From: Dipteris shenzhenensis
Lineage: Eukaryota; Polypodiophyta; Polypodiopsida; Gleicheniales
Direction: 5' to 3' (one strand)
Length of the DNA: 64,000 bases
Assembly (NCBI GenBank): GCA_047967505.1
Contig: CM106539.1
Part shown: positions 1-13,650 of the stretch, piece by piece
Layout of the letters: every line of letters starts with the position of its first letter
Position numbering within the stretch: position 1 is the stretch's first letter
Notes under the pieces: model-generated
What the model saw: only the letters and a program-made list of their open reading frames with translations
Databases searched by the model: none
Told to the model about the DNA's origin: nothing
Position numbers and translations under genes: made by a program

Positions 1-1555
<1,555 letters not shown>

Positions 1556-3560
1556 CTTTGGGGTGACTCGCTTTCACTGCATCCCAGGCCGGCACCAACA
1601 CCACCGCGGGAATGCCCTGTTTCTTCGCACTTTTCGAGCAGACAGGGCTTTCTAGTTCAGGTGAGAGCCATGAAGGAGGTCTGTGAAAAAATAGGCTCAG
1701 CCCTCTTCCATGCTAGACACAATGGGCCGGTAGGATACTCTGCTCGTGTAGGAGAGGGCACCCTGAAATAGAAGCACAAGAATAAGATTAGCCCTCTTCA
1801 AAGCAAGCTACATCCCGCAGAGAAAACCCTGAGGCATTGCGGAAACAAAATCAGACCTTAGGGAGATTTCAGGGCAAGAAAAGAAATGACCAAGAAAGCT
1901 GGGCGTGGCAAGAGCGTGGGAAAGAAACACGACTCGCACTTGGTCTAGAACTCACGCAAGCGAAGGGGAAAGAAACACCACTCGAAGTTCATCTAAAATC
2001 TCAACTCTGTCCCGTTCCAAGAACCTGTTAGCCGGTGTCACGAGGCAGGCGAGGACGGCAAACAGTCTTAGCGGCGAGAAAAATGGGTCCTTGAGGCGAG
2101 GCTTTCACTCGCAAGCAAGCTGCATGCCGTGCACACTCCTACACCTCTCCTCTTTGCACACTTTGCTCTGCACGTTGCTACGACAAAACCGCTGTAACGC
2201 CAAGTTTGTTTCTTCGCTAACTTCCCGCGACCAGTCCCGGCACGTTCACCAAAGCGCGTCACCAAAGAATCGGTCACAGCAGCTTTGCCAAAGATGGGAC
2301 TCCATCACCCACCCTCACTACTTGTTTTTACCCTGCCTCTTTTGCTCGCTCGCCCTCCCTTTTTTCTATCACCATCTCACCCCTTTCCTTCCCCCACAGA
2401 ACAGGTCAACTGCAGACAACCTCCCACGCCACGCCCACCCACTCCCCGCGCCCCACCTTCTCATCCCCTTCGAATCTCAGACCTTCGTTCCCCAAGCAAG
2501 CACCTTAATAGTAACAGTTTTCAGCTCCCTTTCGTAACGCTTCTTTTTAACTCCCCTCCCACTCGCTGCCCCACTCGCTACCTGCTTCAACAAGCCCGCT
2601 CCTGCGTTACGCACCGTCCCCGCGCCGGCTCGTGATGGAAAGCGAAGTGATGCGCCGTTCTGCCGTGCTGTAACCGCTGAGGGAAGCCCGCCAGCGAGGT
2701 AAAAAGGAGCTTGCAGAAGCCACTGGTTTTGGCGGCTGCGCAGCAGCGGGGGAGAGTGCGAGACGGGACAAAAGAAGGAGAGGACAAGGAGGGAGGGGTG
2801 CGAGGAGAGGGAAAGAAAGCTCCGGGGGAAGAGAGAATCTGAGGTACGATTGCAGGAGCATCCGAGGTACAAGCGAGTAGAGTGCAAGAGGAGGGGAGGA
2901 AAAGAGGCGAATCGGGCGATGCAGCGATGGCGGAAGAACCGAGGGAGGCTCAGAAAGCAGGCAGGTGGGGGGGAGAGATTGCCATCTTGGCTCAGAGGCG
3001 GAGAAAATCTGCAGCTGCAGATTTCAAATTCAGTTGGATTCACCGTCCCCAGACCCCAAAACACGCCATCCCCGAAGAGAGAGAAAACCCGAAGAGAGAG
3101 AAAACGTTGCAGAGGAGACTGCCTAACCGCACCCACGAGTTGCACTAACTTAGCCTCGGGTTACTTTGTCCCTGTGTAAGTCCCGGACCTAGTGTAAACG
3201 TAATTTATAATCGGCCTTGTGAGACCCGCCCCACGTGTCCCCCGTCCTCCCCTCCCTTTCACAATGCCCTCTCGTTTACTTTTAGGCACAAACGGGATGA
3301 AATGTGCTCGGTATTGTCATGAACAAAAAGGAAAAAGGGCTCATTCTCCCATCATCCTTGTCCCCCCGCCCCTCCACCTTCCTCCCCATGTTACTATCGC
3401 CTCATCCCCCTCCTTTTACTTTCTTACCTCCACGCAACATCCCCTCCTCACCCCTTACATCATCATCTCCGCCCCCCCTTCTTGTTGCTGGCTACGTCCA
3501 TTGCCCTCTTAGCCTCCCTCCTTTCATCATCACCCTCACCAACCCCTCTTGACGAGTCCT
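1556..3560 (-). promoter_or_regulatory. Kinase upstream region, pyrimidine-rich on plus strand
   Basis: Two kilobases upstream of the kinase ATG that are clearly more GC-rich than the AT-rich DNA beyond 3.6 kb. Long C/T tracts on the plus strand (about 2310-2480 and 3210-3550) would be purine-rich in the kinase transcript or promoter. No TATA box or transcription start can be fixed by eye. Several short ORFs here have low-complexity Pro/Ser/Leu or Arg/Glu/Gly translations and look like chance. This is the likely 5' UTR plus promoter of the kinase; an untranslated first exon is possible but not demonstrated. Confidence 0.45.
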
Positions 3561-4005
3561 TTCTGCCTGTCGAGCTTCACCCCTAGCTTTGTAGCATCAT
3601 TGCCATATCATGCAACTCCCTCAAGTGTTGTCCCCTAACCCGACCACTTCTCGTGTACCCATCCAACTAAATAAACCTCTCTTTTTCGCAATACACCACA
3701 CTAAGTACGGCCCTCAATGGATGTAATTGTTTGGATCAGAAGACCACTATCATCATCACTATGTGCTTGATAATGTGCCCCTATTGCCTCATAAGAATTC
3801 CTTTAAGATGTTGGTCGGCAAGTTGAAATGAGTACATGCTTAATCTTTGAAACCTTGTCCAAACATTGATTCTCGATTTCTCAACCACATCGAACACCAT
3901 TAAGTTAAACAACACACCTAGTCAAAATTAATTCACACATTGTGGGCTATGACTTTGACTCTAGGAAATGTTTTCTCAATTTCCAAAGGGAAGGCGAACT
4001 TAAGA

Positions 4006-4140
4006 GGTCTTTAATTCAGTGAATGTCCTTACCTTGTGAATTTGAGCAAGCGGTCTTTAATTGTGTGAACGTCCTTACCTTGTGAACTTGAGCAAGAGAT
4101 TTTTTATTGTGTGAATGTCCTTACCTTGTGAACTTGTATA
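4006..4140. repeat. Three-unit 46-bp tandem repeat
   Basis: Three imperfect head-to-tail copies begin near 4006, 4052 and 4098. Each carries the core gtccttaccttgtgaa preceded by a T-rich stretch. No coding capacity. Confidence 0.7.
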
Positions 4141-4284
4141 GCTAGATCCTTGGTACCTTTTAATTCATAAACCAAGTTCACTTTTTAAGTTTTCACAATG
4201 AAGCAAAAATGCAACTTTTTTTTCTTTTGTTTTTTTCCACAACAATGACTCGCTTCGCCATTGGAGCCTCTAATGTTCCTTCAA

Positions 4285-4460
4285 CTTTGGCGGCCAGCTA
4301 GTCGTACCTTAGGGTGGCTATCCTGCTCAGGGTATGGGAGTTCAAGACCGTGTTCAAACACAGGATCCAATTAGGCTTCAAGACCTTAGTGATCCTTGCT
4401 GTCGTGAAGATATACTTGTGCGATCTGGGTCGCCTTATTTGTACTATGTCTTTTTTTTAG
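4285..4460 (+). mobile_element. Possible tRNA-derived SINE
   Basis: A short block contains a B-box-like gagttcaagacc (near 4339) and an upstream A-box-like tggctatcctgctcaggg, followed by an unrelated body and ending in a run of T at about 4450-4458, as some plant SINEs do. No clear target-site duplication was identified. It could equally be a decayed tRNA-like sequence. Confidence 0.25.
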
Positions 4461-6359
4461 GCTGACCACCCCTTAACTAAGCCGACATGTTTGAGAAAAT
4501 GCAACTTGACACAATATGGAAGCTCTTGAGAACATTTATGTCTTATAAACTGAAATCCCTCTTATAGTTGTTATAAAGCCCCTATATCACTTTTCCTAAT
4601 GCATTATAAAAAATGTTTTTACTTTCATGTTTTACTCACTAGGCGAATCATTTTTCAAGGAACACATTAAAGGAGAGCAGTTTACCTTTTCCCATGGATT
4701 TTCCTCCTTTCATAGATTTCTTTTTTCTTTTTTCAAATGAGAATAATTTGCAAATGGGCAAAGAAACTAAGAGGTTACCATGATCACTCAGCTACATACT
4801 TGGAATAATGCAACATACACATGAAGAGGCAGTTAAAGTAAGAAGAAAAGCTCATATGCATTCTATTTTGCACATTTGGCAATTACGCAACTAGGTAGAC
4901 CAAGGGTAACTGAAGGCCAATTTCATTTAAAGTTATTCAAGTGCATGAAACTAGGCAACGTGCGGTCAAGAGATATCACTTTCAACAATACCACGACTTG
5001 TTAAAGTATGGATGGTTAAGCTTATGTTGATGTGAGGGATACTCAAACTTAAAGTTTAAGTGACAAGTTTTCCTTAAGCACGTGGTGATTCTTATTGGAA
5101 GGGGTGCTACCACCTGATTTTTAGTGGGCCATAGAAGCTTTAGCATGATAACTCAATTCTTTATCATGCAACATTCCTAAATAACATAAAACTAAAAAGC
5201 TTAGAAAATGTTTTAAACCACCAAACAACTTTGATTGCCCATGGACCAACTTTGAGTAGTTTTCTAAAACATATTAAGAGCTTAGATTATACCATTCATT
5301 TGACAAGCATGCATAGGAATATTGAGTATTAGATCTTTATAAGATTTGTCAAAATAAGCATGACAAAAATGTATTATCGTTTCTTGTTTTCAAACGTTGA
5401 AACTAAATGACAAATGACTTGTGGGGATTTGAAACTCATGGAATCATTAATAATCTTGAAAAGTGCACATTACTAGATACATATTCCATTCTTAACGTAT
5501 AGAATTGAGTCCTAAACATTTACTCATAATGTGACTTATAAAATATATTAAACCTTAGGCTTACCCCTAAGTTTCATAAAGCTTATTACTGCTCCTTGGT
5601 CACGGTGGGAGAACCCTTGCTCTATGTGAGTCCAACATCATATGTACATTTGAGGTATCCAAATGTCATGGTTCTCTTTTTAAGTGTTGTCTTACTACTA
5701 TATTTGGCTCTTTTTAATGACATTTTATTTATTTGTGGTTCCTAACATAATTTATTCAAATGATTGAAAGAGACCACATAAGGAGGGGCACTTCTTTCAT
5801 AGTGGATATTTCAAAGTATGCACTGCCATTGATAGCTAATATTCCCCAGTTGTACTATTTCAATGTTTTTTATGTAAAAATCACTTACTTTTTATAGATT
5901 CCACTAAAGCTTCAATTAAACTAATTTCTATAAAGGCCTTTTGTGGTATGCTATTAACAATGAATTCATCATGACCTTTTTGCCATATGGCTACATTAGC
6001 TAGTGCTACTATCCACAGTCTCTATTTTAGTATAACCCATTATTCTTGTGATATCATTCTCCTTCATCTAAAGTCTTTTGTTGTTTCATGTAAATATTTC
6101 ATGCCTGATACTTTAATACACTACTCAAATTTGAACATTATTGCCAATGATTATGATGTTATGGCTTGAAACTTATAATGTTTGTCTCATAGTGGATAGT
6201 TCGGAGTATGTAGCGCCAATAACATGTAATATCTCACCATTTGTACTAATACTTTATAGGATTAGAAGTCATTCCTTGAGTCAAAAGGTCAACCTAGGGT
6301 TTTACCTTAGCAGAATAACACCCAAAATAATTCAAAAGGGCTAAAAGTTCAAAATTGAA
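4461..6359. other. AT-rich spacer, no gene seen
   Basis: No ORF with recognisable protein features on either strand. The phrase catagtggata followed by related sequence appears near 5799 and again near 6188, suggesting an old degenerate duplication. Confidence 0.6.
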
Positions 6360-8250
6360 TCTACACAAGTGGCAAAAAGATGACCATTGTGTGGATGATG
6401 ACAAAACAGGGTTGCTTGCATATGAATGGCCTACTTGCCACTTCTATGGACTCTAATGAAGAGCATGGCGAATGCAAAGAACCAAATGTGTCTAAATGAA
6501 ATAAGTACTGCGGCACGATGAGAATGTTTTTGGCTCCCACTTTGAGGTACTTTAACATGCAAAATTTTGAACCACAAATTCAAATTTTTGAAATCTTTGA
6601 GCTGGATCTTGAGCAAATGGCCATGTCTAGATAGTCTCCAAGAGTGCAATCAAGGTTTCTTGGCCCCATTAAGAAAGCAACATACAAGAAAATCTAGATA
6701 TTCATATCATGGAATTTGGATCAATGATATCATGGATTACAAATTCGGATTAACCGTTTTCAATGTGGTTTGAAGGAAAACTTGCTTTCAGAAGATAAAA
6801 TGATAGTACAACTGTTGCAAACATTGTATGCTATCAAGCAAGTGAAACAAGTGTCAGTGTGGACTATGTCGGTAGATTTCAAACCCTTACAAATAGAATT
6901 AAAAATGATTTTCAACCTAGCAATGAACTAACGGGTAAGTTGGTTGGTGCTTGGTTGAGGAAAGAGTTCAAAAATATCCTCATTATGGTGGGTAGAAGCA
7001 CAAGTAATGAGCTATAGTAATGAGAGTGAATGGCAACCCAACTAGAATGACTGCAAGTGATGGAGCTAGTTTTAGATAAAAGGGATTAGAAGAGAAGAGG
7101 ATAAACTATGTCACATGGAAGAAAAAGACAATTGAACCAAAAATGAAAACAAAGATGAAGTTGGTAGTGAAAGTTACGAAGGCATTTGCAAACGTGCCGG
7201 GACCCATGGAGGTTGGTTTCGGAATTAGTGAACGACGCATGCTAGAGAAGAGTGCTAGTTAAAAACTAAACAGTGTGCTACTTTTTTAGACTACGTCGAA
7301 TCATGCAACTGATGCAAGTTGATAATGGGGAGAATTCAAGGGTCAAGGAAAAACTAAGGGTGCAATGCCTATAAAACAAGTTGACAGTAGTTGATTTTGA
7401 TGGTATTTTCATCAAGCCTTAGAGTCATAATTTGTAACTATTGTTGGATGAAAGGACATTGCCAGAATGAATGCCTCTTATGCTTAAAAATCAAGCTGAA
7501 GCTCAAGTAATGTCATGCAAGTTTGAAGAACGAGGAGACTAAAAGCAACATGGTGGCATTTGGACCACTTAAAGGAGGGCTCAATTTTGAGGCCTTGTGC
7601 CATGGTGAGAGCATGGTGACAACACATTCCCCAAAGAAGAAAGTTCAATTCATTAAACACAAGGCACCTATTTCAAATAAGCAGATTGGGATGAGCAAAA
7701 GGGTATGTGGAAGAGGTGGTGAGAAAAGGCTCCCAATTGAACCTTCTCTCTAAGTTACTGTGTGACATGCATTATAAAAGTAAATGCCAAAATTTTGTTG
7801 ACCTTGTCTAGAATGTTCAAGCTAAAGAGGCAAAGAAGAAAGCCCAAGAAAAGGATATTACATCTCAAGGCAAAAGAGCAAAAGGTCGATGGTTGGCCCA
7901 AGTGGACCAACTGAGCTAGAATCCATACTGGATTCAATACCCAAAATGCACGAATGCCTACTTGAAAAACCCAAAGTTTTCCCATCACCATCGTCCTTAA
8001 AGGATCCAACCCAAAAAGTGGATCTAGTATGCTTTATAGAAATATTTGCAATCTACAAAGATTAATATGATTGTGCAATGCTTGGGAACTATACTTGATT
8101 TTAAGGAAGACTCACCCCAGGCATAGGTTTCTTCTCCCTTGCTTGCTTATAGGAGGAGCTAAGGAGACGAGATCGGCCCGTATCGAGCAAAACAAGCATA
8201 ATTTTATTTTCAAACTTCCTAAATTGGGGTAGAGATAAGGAGTCATGCCT
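6360..8250 (+). pseudogene. Decayed retrotransposon gag-like sequence, copy 1
   Basis: Plus-strand fragments in several frames resemble an LTR-retrotransposon Gag. A zinc knuckle C-N-Y-C-x4-H-x4-C is readable at about 7437-7478 (CX2CX4HX4C). Downstream is a Lys-rich stretch with many short frames. Multiple stops and frameshifts break it. The same protein pieces recur at 8250-9455, so this is the first of two tandem, diverged copies. No LTRs or pol could be recognised, so the parent family is unknown. Confidence 0.5.
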
Positions 8251-9455
8251 CTTGAGGTATTGTAACATGGAAAACTTTGAACCAAAGAGTCAAAATCTTG
8301 AAAGGATTGAGAACCAGAGCCTTGATCTAATGGCTGGGATGTCCATATATTCTCAAGGAGTCCAATCAAGCCCCATTAAGAAGGCAAGAAACAAGAAGGT
8401 CTATATATCATGGAATTTTGGATTAGTTGTTTTCCATGTGTGTTGAAGGAGACGTCCATGAATTGGTACATGCATCATGGAAACAAGCATTTTACTACAT
8501 GGGATTCTTTGAAGATTGCCTTCTTGGTTCAAAAACATAAAATGATATTACAACTATTGCCAATATTATATGCAATCAAGCAAGGTAAACAAGAGTTAGT
8601 GGTAGACTATCTTGGTAGATTTCTGACCCTTACAAATATAATTGAAAAAGCTTCTCAACCTAGAAAGGAACTAGTGGGTAGGTTGGTTGATTCTTAGGTT
8701 GAGGAAAGAGTTTAAACATATGCTTGCTATCGTGGGTAGAGACAAAACTGATGAGAGTGGAATTGGTAACTCGGCTAGAATGAATGCAAGGATGGAGCTT
8801 AGATAAAAAGGATAAGAAGGGAAGAAGACGAGTGATGAGACATTGAATACAAACACCAATGAAACAAAAATGAAAGTCCTTGGAAGAAGAACTTGGTAGC
8901 TAAAGCTACGAAGTCCTTTGCAAAGATTAGGGACCCATGGAGGGTGGTTTGGAGTAAGACCCCATGTTTAGTTTACCAAGTATACGAAACAGGGGCATGC
9001 TAGAGAAGCAAGCTAGTTGAAAACTAAAAAATGTCCTTTTTATTACTACCTAGCATCATACGGCTAGATGTGTGTTTATACTTGGATGATTCAAAGATCC
9101 AAGTAGAAACTAAGGTTGCAATACCTATAAATCAAGTTCACAAGGGTCCATCTCAATGATATTTTCATCAACCCTTAGAGTCATCATTTATAACTATTGT
9201 CAAGTGAAGGACATTTCGAGAATGAATGCCTCTTATGCTTAAACATCAAGCTGAAGCTAGAGAAATGTCACACAAGTTTGAAAAATGACCTTGATCTAAG
9301 AAGCCTAAGAGCAACATGGTGGCATTTCAACCCCTTAAAGGAGGGCACAATTATAAGGCCCAGTGCCATGCTGATAACATGTTCCAAAAGCAAAAACTCA
9401 GGTTCACTCAATAGGGGACAACTATTTTAAAAAAGGGAATTAGATGAGTAAAAGG
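8251..9455 (+). pseudogene. Decayed retrotransposon gag-like sequence, copy 2
   Basis: Second diverged copy of the preceding unit. Around 8410-8697 it encodes a capsid-like stretch (N-W-Y-M, then W-D-S-L-K-I-A-F, then Y-L-G-R-F) of the kind found in the retrotransposon Gag domain. The zinc knuckle near 9190-9230 has lost its first cysteine (TAT for TGT) compared with copy 1. Stops and frameshifts are frequent. Not functional. Confidence 0.5.
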
Positions 9456-10384
9456 GTACGTGGGAAGGGGTTGTTGACCTCATCTAGAAGGTTCAAGATA
9501 AAGTGGTAAAGAAGAAGGCCCAAGAAAAGTCTATTACGTCTCAAGGAAAAAAAGCAAAAGAACCGATGGTTGTTGGCCCAAGTGAGCTAGAACCCAAGCA
9601 AGAATATGTACTAGATTTGATGCCAAAAATGCACCAACGCCTTCTTGGAAAACCCAAAGTTTCCCCTTCACCACCTTCCTTAAAGCATATGACCCAAAAA
9701 AGTGGTTCCAAATATGGTTTCTTGAAATATTTGCAATCTACAAAGATTAAGGTGACCATGGGGTGGTTCGGAGTTGTACTCGATTATGAGGAAGACTTGA
9801 CACAACATCTATAGGAGGAGGATAAGGATATGGCATCGACCCCTATACAGCAAAACAAGAAGATTTTTAATTTCAAACCTCCCAAATTGGGGCAGAGATA
9901 AGAAGGAGTCATGCCTGTACGTGGGAAGGGGTTGTTGACCTCATCTAGAAGGTTCAAGATAAAGCGGTAAAGAAGAAGGCCCAAGAAAAGTGTATTATGT
10001 CTCAAGGAAAAAAAGCAAAAGAACCGATGGTTGTTGGCCCAAGTAGAACAAGTGAGCTAGAATCCAAGCAAGAATACGTACTAGATTTGATGCCAAAAAT
10101 GCACCAATGCCTTCTTGGAAAACCCAAAGTTTCCCCTTCACCACCTTCCTTAAAGCATATGACCCAAAAAAGTGGTTCCAAATATGGTTTCTTGAAATAT
10201 TTGCAATCTACAAAGATTAAGGTGACCATGGGGTGGTTGGGAGTTGTACTCAATTATGAGGAAAGACTTGACACAACATCTATAGGAGGAGGATAAGGAT
10301 ATGGCATCGACCCCTATAGAGCAAAACAAGAAGATTTTTAATTTCAAACCTCCCAAATTGGGGCAAAGATAAGGACTCATGCCT
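9456..10384 (+). repeat. Direct tandem duplication, about 465 bp x 2
   Basis: Copy a is 9456-9916 and copy b is 9917-10384; both start gtacgtgggaaggggttgtt and end near atgcct. They are nearly identical, differing by small indels and point changes. A third, older relative lies at about 7709-8250. Each contains a roughly 100-codon Lys/Pro-rich frame (9503-9814 and 9997-10296). The duplication is part of the decayed gag array. Confidence 0.85.
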
Positions 10385-10508
10385 ATCAGGTTTAATCCAA
10401 TGAGGATTGGGACTAGACAATTTCAAAAGCTACCATCTAGATCTAGTGTCAAAACATATGAGGAGGTTTCAAAATCAATATTCTCTCATATGTGAGCTGA
10501 GAGTAATT

Positions 10509-11549
10509 TGTTGGAAAGGTCACCTCCCCATCTGTAAGCCCCCATATGAGGAGAGCATGGGGGAGGGAGACCTAGGGCAGTACCCAACAGGAAATGAGAG
10601 AAAGGGGCTGCCACATAGACAGCATCATGGCTGGCATGTGGGCAGCACATCTAGGACTGTTAAGGGCAGGACACAGGGCCAGGAAAGTACGGAGCAGAAG
10701 CAAGACAGTCTGGGAAAGGATTGCGGAGGATCTAGGACATGGAGGCGCACTGTTTGCAGAGCCGCAGACATGGCAGGGAGTGCAGGCTCAGATCTGCAAC
10801 AAGGAATGTAATTGGAAGTGGGGAGGTGGCAGGCCTTTTATAGGCTGCATATTTGCCTTGAATGGAGGGCCAAAAGCCTTGGAAGTTTGGGCCATAAAAG
10901 GCCTGAATTGTGAGCCCTTTAAGGGCTGTTTTTCCCAAGCAGTCTGGTCGGTTTTCATACAAGACTGGGTCGGTTTTTGTACAGACTGGGTCGGTTTTTT
11001 GGCCAGGCCCTTAAGGGCTATATAAGGGGGCCATTCAGGTCTCATTTGCACATCATCTGGAGCAGCAATTCCACCAGCAGAAGGAGCAGCAGCAGGGCTA
11101 TCTTTGGGCCTACAGTCAGGAGGAGAAAGTAGTACCTTGTGCTGCAGACTTAGCTAACAGGAAGCTGCCCACCTAGACTGGTTTCCAGACAGCAAGGTGG
11201 AGAAGATCATTCTAGACGGAAAGTCTACTCACGCTCGAGGTGGAGCACGCGGACTCTAGTCTAGAGATAGCCAGCACATAGGAGAAGGACTTTGTGGTAA
11301 GATCAGAGGACCACACCATTGGTGGGACTCTGGATCTGTCTATTTAGTATTGTGTCCATATTTGTGGACGGAAATATATTATTTGGTGGTTTCTCTATCT
11401 AGTTTGGTTCATTGTCTATTGATGAGTCTGCACACCTATTGAATGCACATAAGTAAAGAAGTTTGTGATTCCACACCCACACCGCACACTGTGTGAGCTC
11501 CTGGGCATTATTTCCGCTGCGTGTACCCTCTGTTGGATCTTTTCTAACT
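10509..11549 (+). repeat. Element F 5' LTR
   Basis: 1,041 bp. A TATATAAG box lies at 11019-11026. Upstream, between about 10935 and 11000, are three tandem copies of a roughly 20-bp motif around actgggtcggttttt that may act as promoter elements. The end is TTTTCTAACT, so the 3' terminus is CT rather than the usual CA; the boundary is fixed by the TSD and the PBS. Confidence 0.92.
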
Positions 11550-11561
11550 TGGTATCAGAGC
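11550..11561 (+). other. Element F primer-binding site (tRNA-iMet)
   Basis: tggtatcagagc lies immediately after the 5' LTR, the standard copia PBS complementary to initiator tRNA-Met. Confidence 0.93.
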
Positions 11562-11756
11562 CCAAGTAGGAGGCTCACTGGTGTGGGAGCCTGAAGGCAG
11601 GGACCTTGCTGAAGGACGACCCTGATTCAAAAGCTCTAGGGAATCGACTTCCACGACTGGAGGATTGTGCCCTTGCGAGAAGGAGGGTGACTCAGGTTAA
11701 GTCAGGTGCGTTCAGAGTTCTGGTCTACTACATTTGAGTTTGGTTGACTTTGCTGT

Positions 11757-12794
11757 GTGGTATATACAGCAGAGATGTCGACAGCCTCTTCAGCCCCTGC
11801 TATCCCTTCCTCCTCCTCCAGTTTTCTCTCTTTCACTATCCCTAACTTTGGAGAGTCTGGGAACCTGGACGGGACTAATTACCCGATCTGGAAAGTGAAG
11901 ATCCGGAGTCATTTAGTGGCTCGGAAGTTGTGGAAGCTGACCACGGGAGAGGAGTCAAAGCCGGAAGACATGGTGGACAGTAAAGGGAAGGTACTCATGG
12001 TAGTAGACAGAGAGGAGCTTGAAGCTTGGGAAGAAAGAGATGCCCATGCCCTGGCAATAATCATAGGGACTACGGCGGACTCTGTTCTTCCGCATATCCA
12101 GCTGGCCGAGACGTCAGTAGAGGCGTGGGCCACCCTGAAGGATCTGTACGAGACAGATAATACCTCCTGGATTGTGCTTCTTCAGCATCAACTCTACAAT
12201 CTTGATATGGAAGAAGGCGATACGGTACATAGCCATTTGACGAAGGTCAAGGTGGTGCGGGATCAGTTAGCAGCGATTGGTCAGAAGACAGACTCATGCC
12301 ATCTGGCCTTGATGGTACTGAGGAGACTGCCTCGGAGTTTCAAGAGCTTTGTAACGGCTGTGACAGTAGGACAAAGGACCAAACCTCTGACATTTGAGGA
12401 GTTGTGTCCATTACTTCTATAGGAGGAAGCTCGGGAGAAGCTCTACAACGGGGACAAAGATGACAAGGCGATGCTGGTGAAGGATTCCGCAGGTAAGGGA
12501 AAGGGCAAGCCTAACAGTGGCAAGTCCAATAAAGATGACTCTGATGACGAGGGGACTTCGAAGAGGAAGCACAAGAAGAAGTGTTTCTATTGTGATACGC
12601 CCAGACATTTTGCAAAGGACTGCAGAAAGAAAAAGGCGGATCTGAAAAACAAACAGGAGTCTGACCCAGATTCAGAGGGAAAGGCCAAAGCTAATGTGGT
12701 AATCGAAGAATTGTTCCTGGTGACATCACCGAGTGTTACCGAGGTCAGGTATGTTGATCCCGAAATCACAGTAAATAGAGATGTGGGTCGATGA
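11757..12794 (+). pseudogene. gag: Element F gag (one internal TAG)
   Basis: Copia Gag of about 345 codons in one frame, with a single stop TAG at 12420-12422 between L-L-L and E-E-A-R-E-K, where related Gags usually have Gln. The start may be 11757 or the better-placed ATG at 11775 (M-S-T-A-S-S). The N-terminal domain carries the copia gag signature L-D-G-x-N-Y-x-x-W-K and an A-W-x-x-L-x-x-L-Y region. After the stop comes a Lys-rich linker and a zinc knuckle C-F-Y-C-x4-H-x4-C at about 12583-12624. The frame ends at TGA 12792-12794, overlapping the next ORF by 14 nt. Gag would form the particle that packages the RNA. Apart from the amber codon it looks intact. Confidence 0.85.
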
Positions 12795-13650
12795 GGAGTC
12801 AGATGCCTTTGTGAAGGTGAAGGACAGTGTGGAGCGCTTGGTACCTTCCAGGTGTGTAGCTGTTGACACTGACACGAGGGTGGATTTCATGGAAAGCCCT
12901 GGGGTCTCATGGTCAGATGGATGCTGGACTTCAGAAGGGGACAGTACAGGATTACACAGGATCTTGGCAGGTGCCTCATTGAGGTACAGGGTTTGCTTTC
13001 AGAGCGAACATTCAGGCAGTACAATAGTCTGGTATGTATTTGATATTCTGCATTTGAGCCTTTATAGCATGCTGTGGAGAGATTCTGCTCTTCATTTGTC
13101 TCAGGTGATAAGAGATTGGAAGGAATTGGCCTTCTTCGAAGGCAGAAGGGGAAGTATTGGTGCCTCTTCAAATCTCGGACGCAGATTGCTAGAAGGTGGT
13201 GGACAAAGAGTACTGAAGCCAGAAGAGTACCTGCTTGAGAACTCAGCGAGAGTTCATGGTCCAGGTTATCTGGAAATATTCATTGGTTGCAGACCTTGCC
13301 AAAGGAAGGACGGGTTGAAACAGACCCTCAGAGCATGGTGCTTGGAAGACTCCAGGTTGTTCACTCATTATGAGGGGGACGACTGGAAGATCGTGACGGC
13401 TGGATTGCTCGAGTTCAGAGGCGGGAATGTGACTGAAGGAGGTGGTACCAGGAGGTGCTACCAGAGATGGACCTGTGTACCAGGATGGTGTGCGGAAGCA
13501 GAACCGGACCTGGTGGAGCAAGAGCCACTGGATGAAAAGCCAAGAAAAGATTTCGACACCGAAAGGTTCCAGAGGACTACGACCAGGGAGTTACTGGAGC
13601 ATCTTCATCGACGTATTGGCATTGGGCTGAGATGTGTCGGTGAGAGGGGG
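12781..13650 (+). CDS. Element F ORF2, unknown protein ending in RNase H tail
   Basis: An open frame of 290 codons running from an ATG that overlaps the gag stop by 14 nt (in the +1 frame relative to gag) up to the PPT; it stays open for about another 93 codons into the 3' LTR, which I treat as chance. I recognise no protease, integrase or RT motif. Only the end, at about 13586-13630, is recognisable: E-L-L-E-H-L-H-R-x-I-G-I-G-L matches the C-terminus of the RNase H reading frame of element E (about 54185-54228). The middle is Trp-, Gly- and Arg-rich. It may be a rearranged remnant of pol or captured sequence that happens to be open, or a real accessory protein. Function unknown. Confidence 0.4.
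13641..13650 (+). other. Element F polypurine tract
   Basis: tgagaggggg directly abuts the TG of the 3' LTR. Confidence 0.85.

Noticed and set aside
2285-3552. Several 80-220 codon frames on both strands upstream of the kinase
   Set aside because: Low-complexity Pro/Ser/Leu or Arg/Glu/Gly products of a pyrimidine-rich tract; no domain or conserved start.
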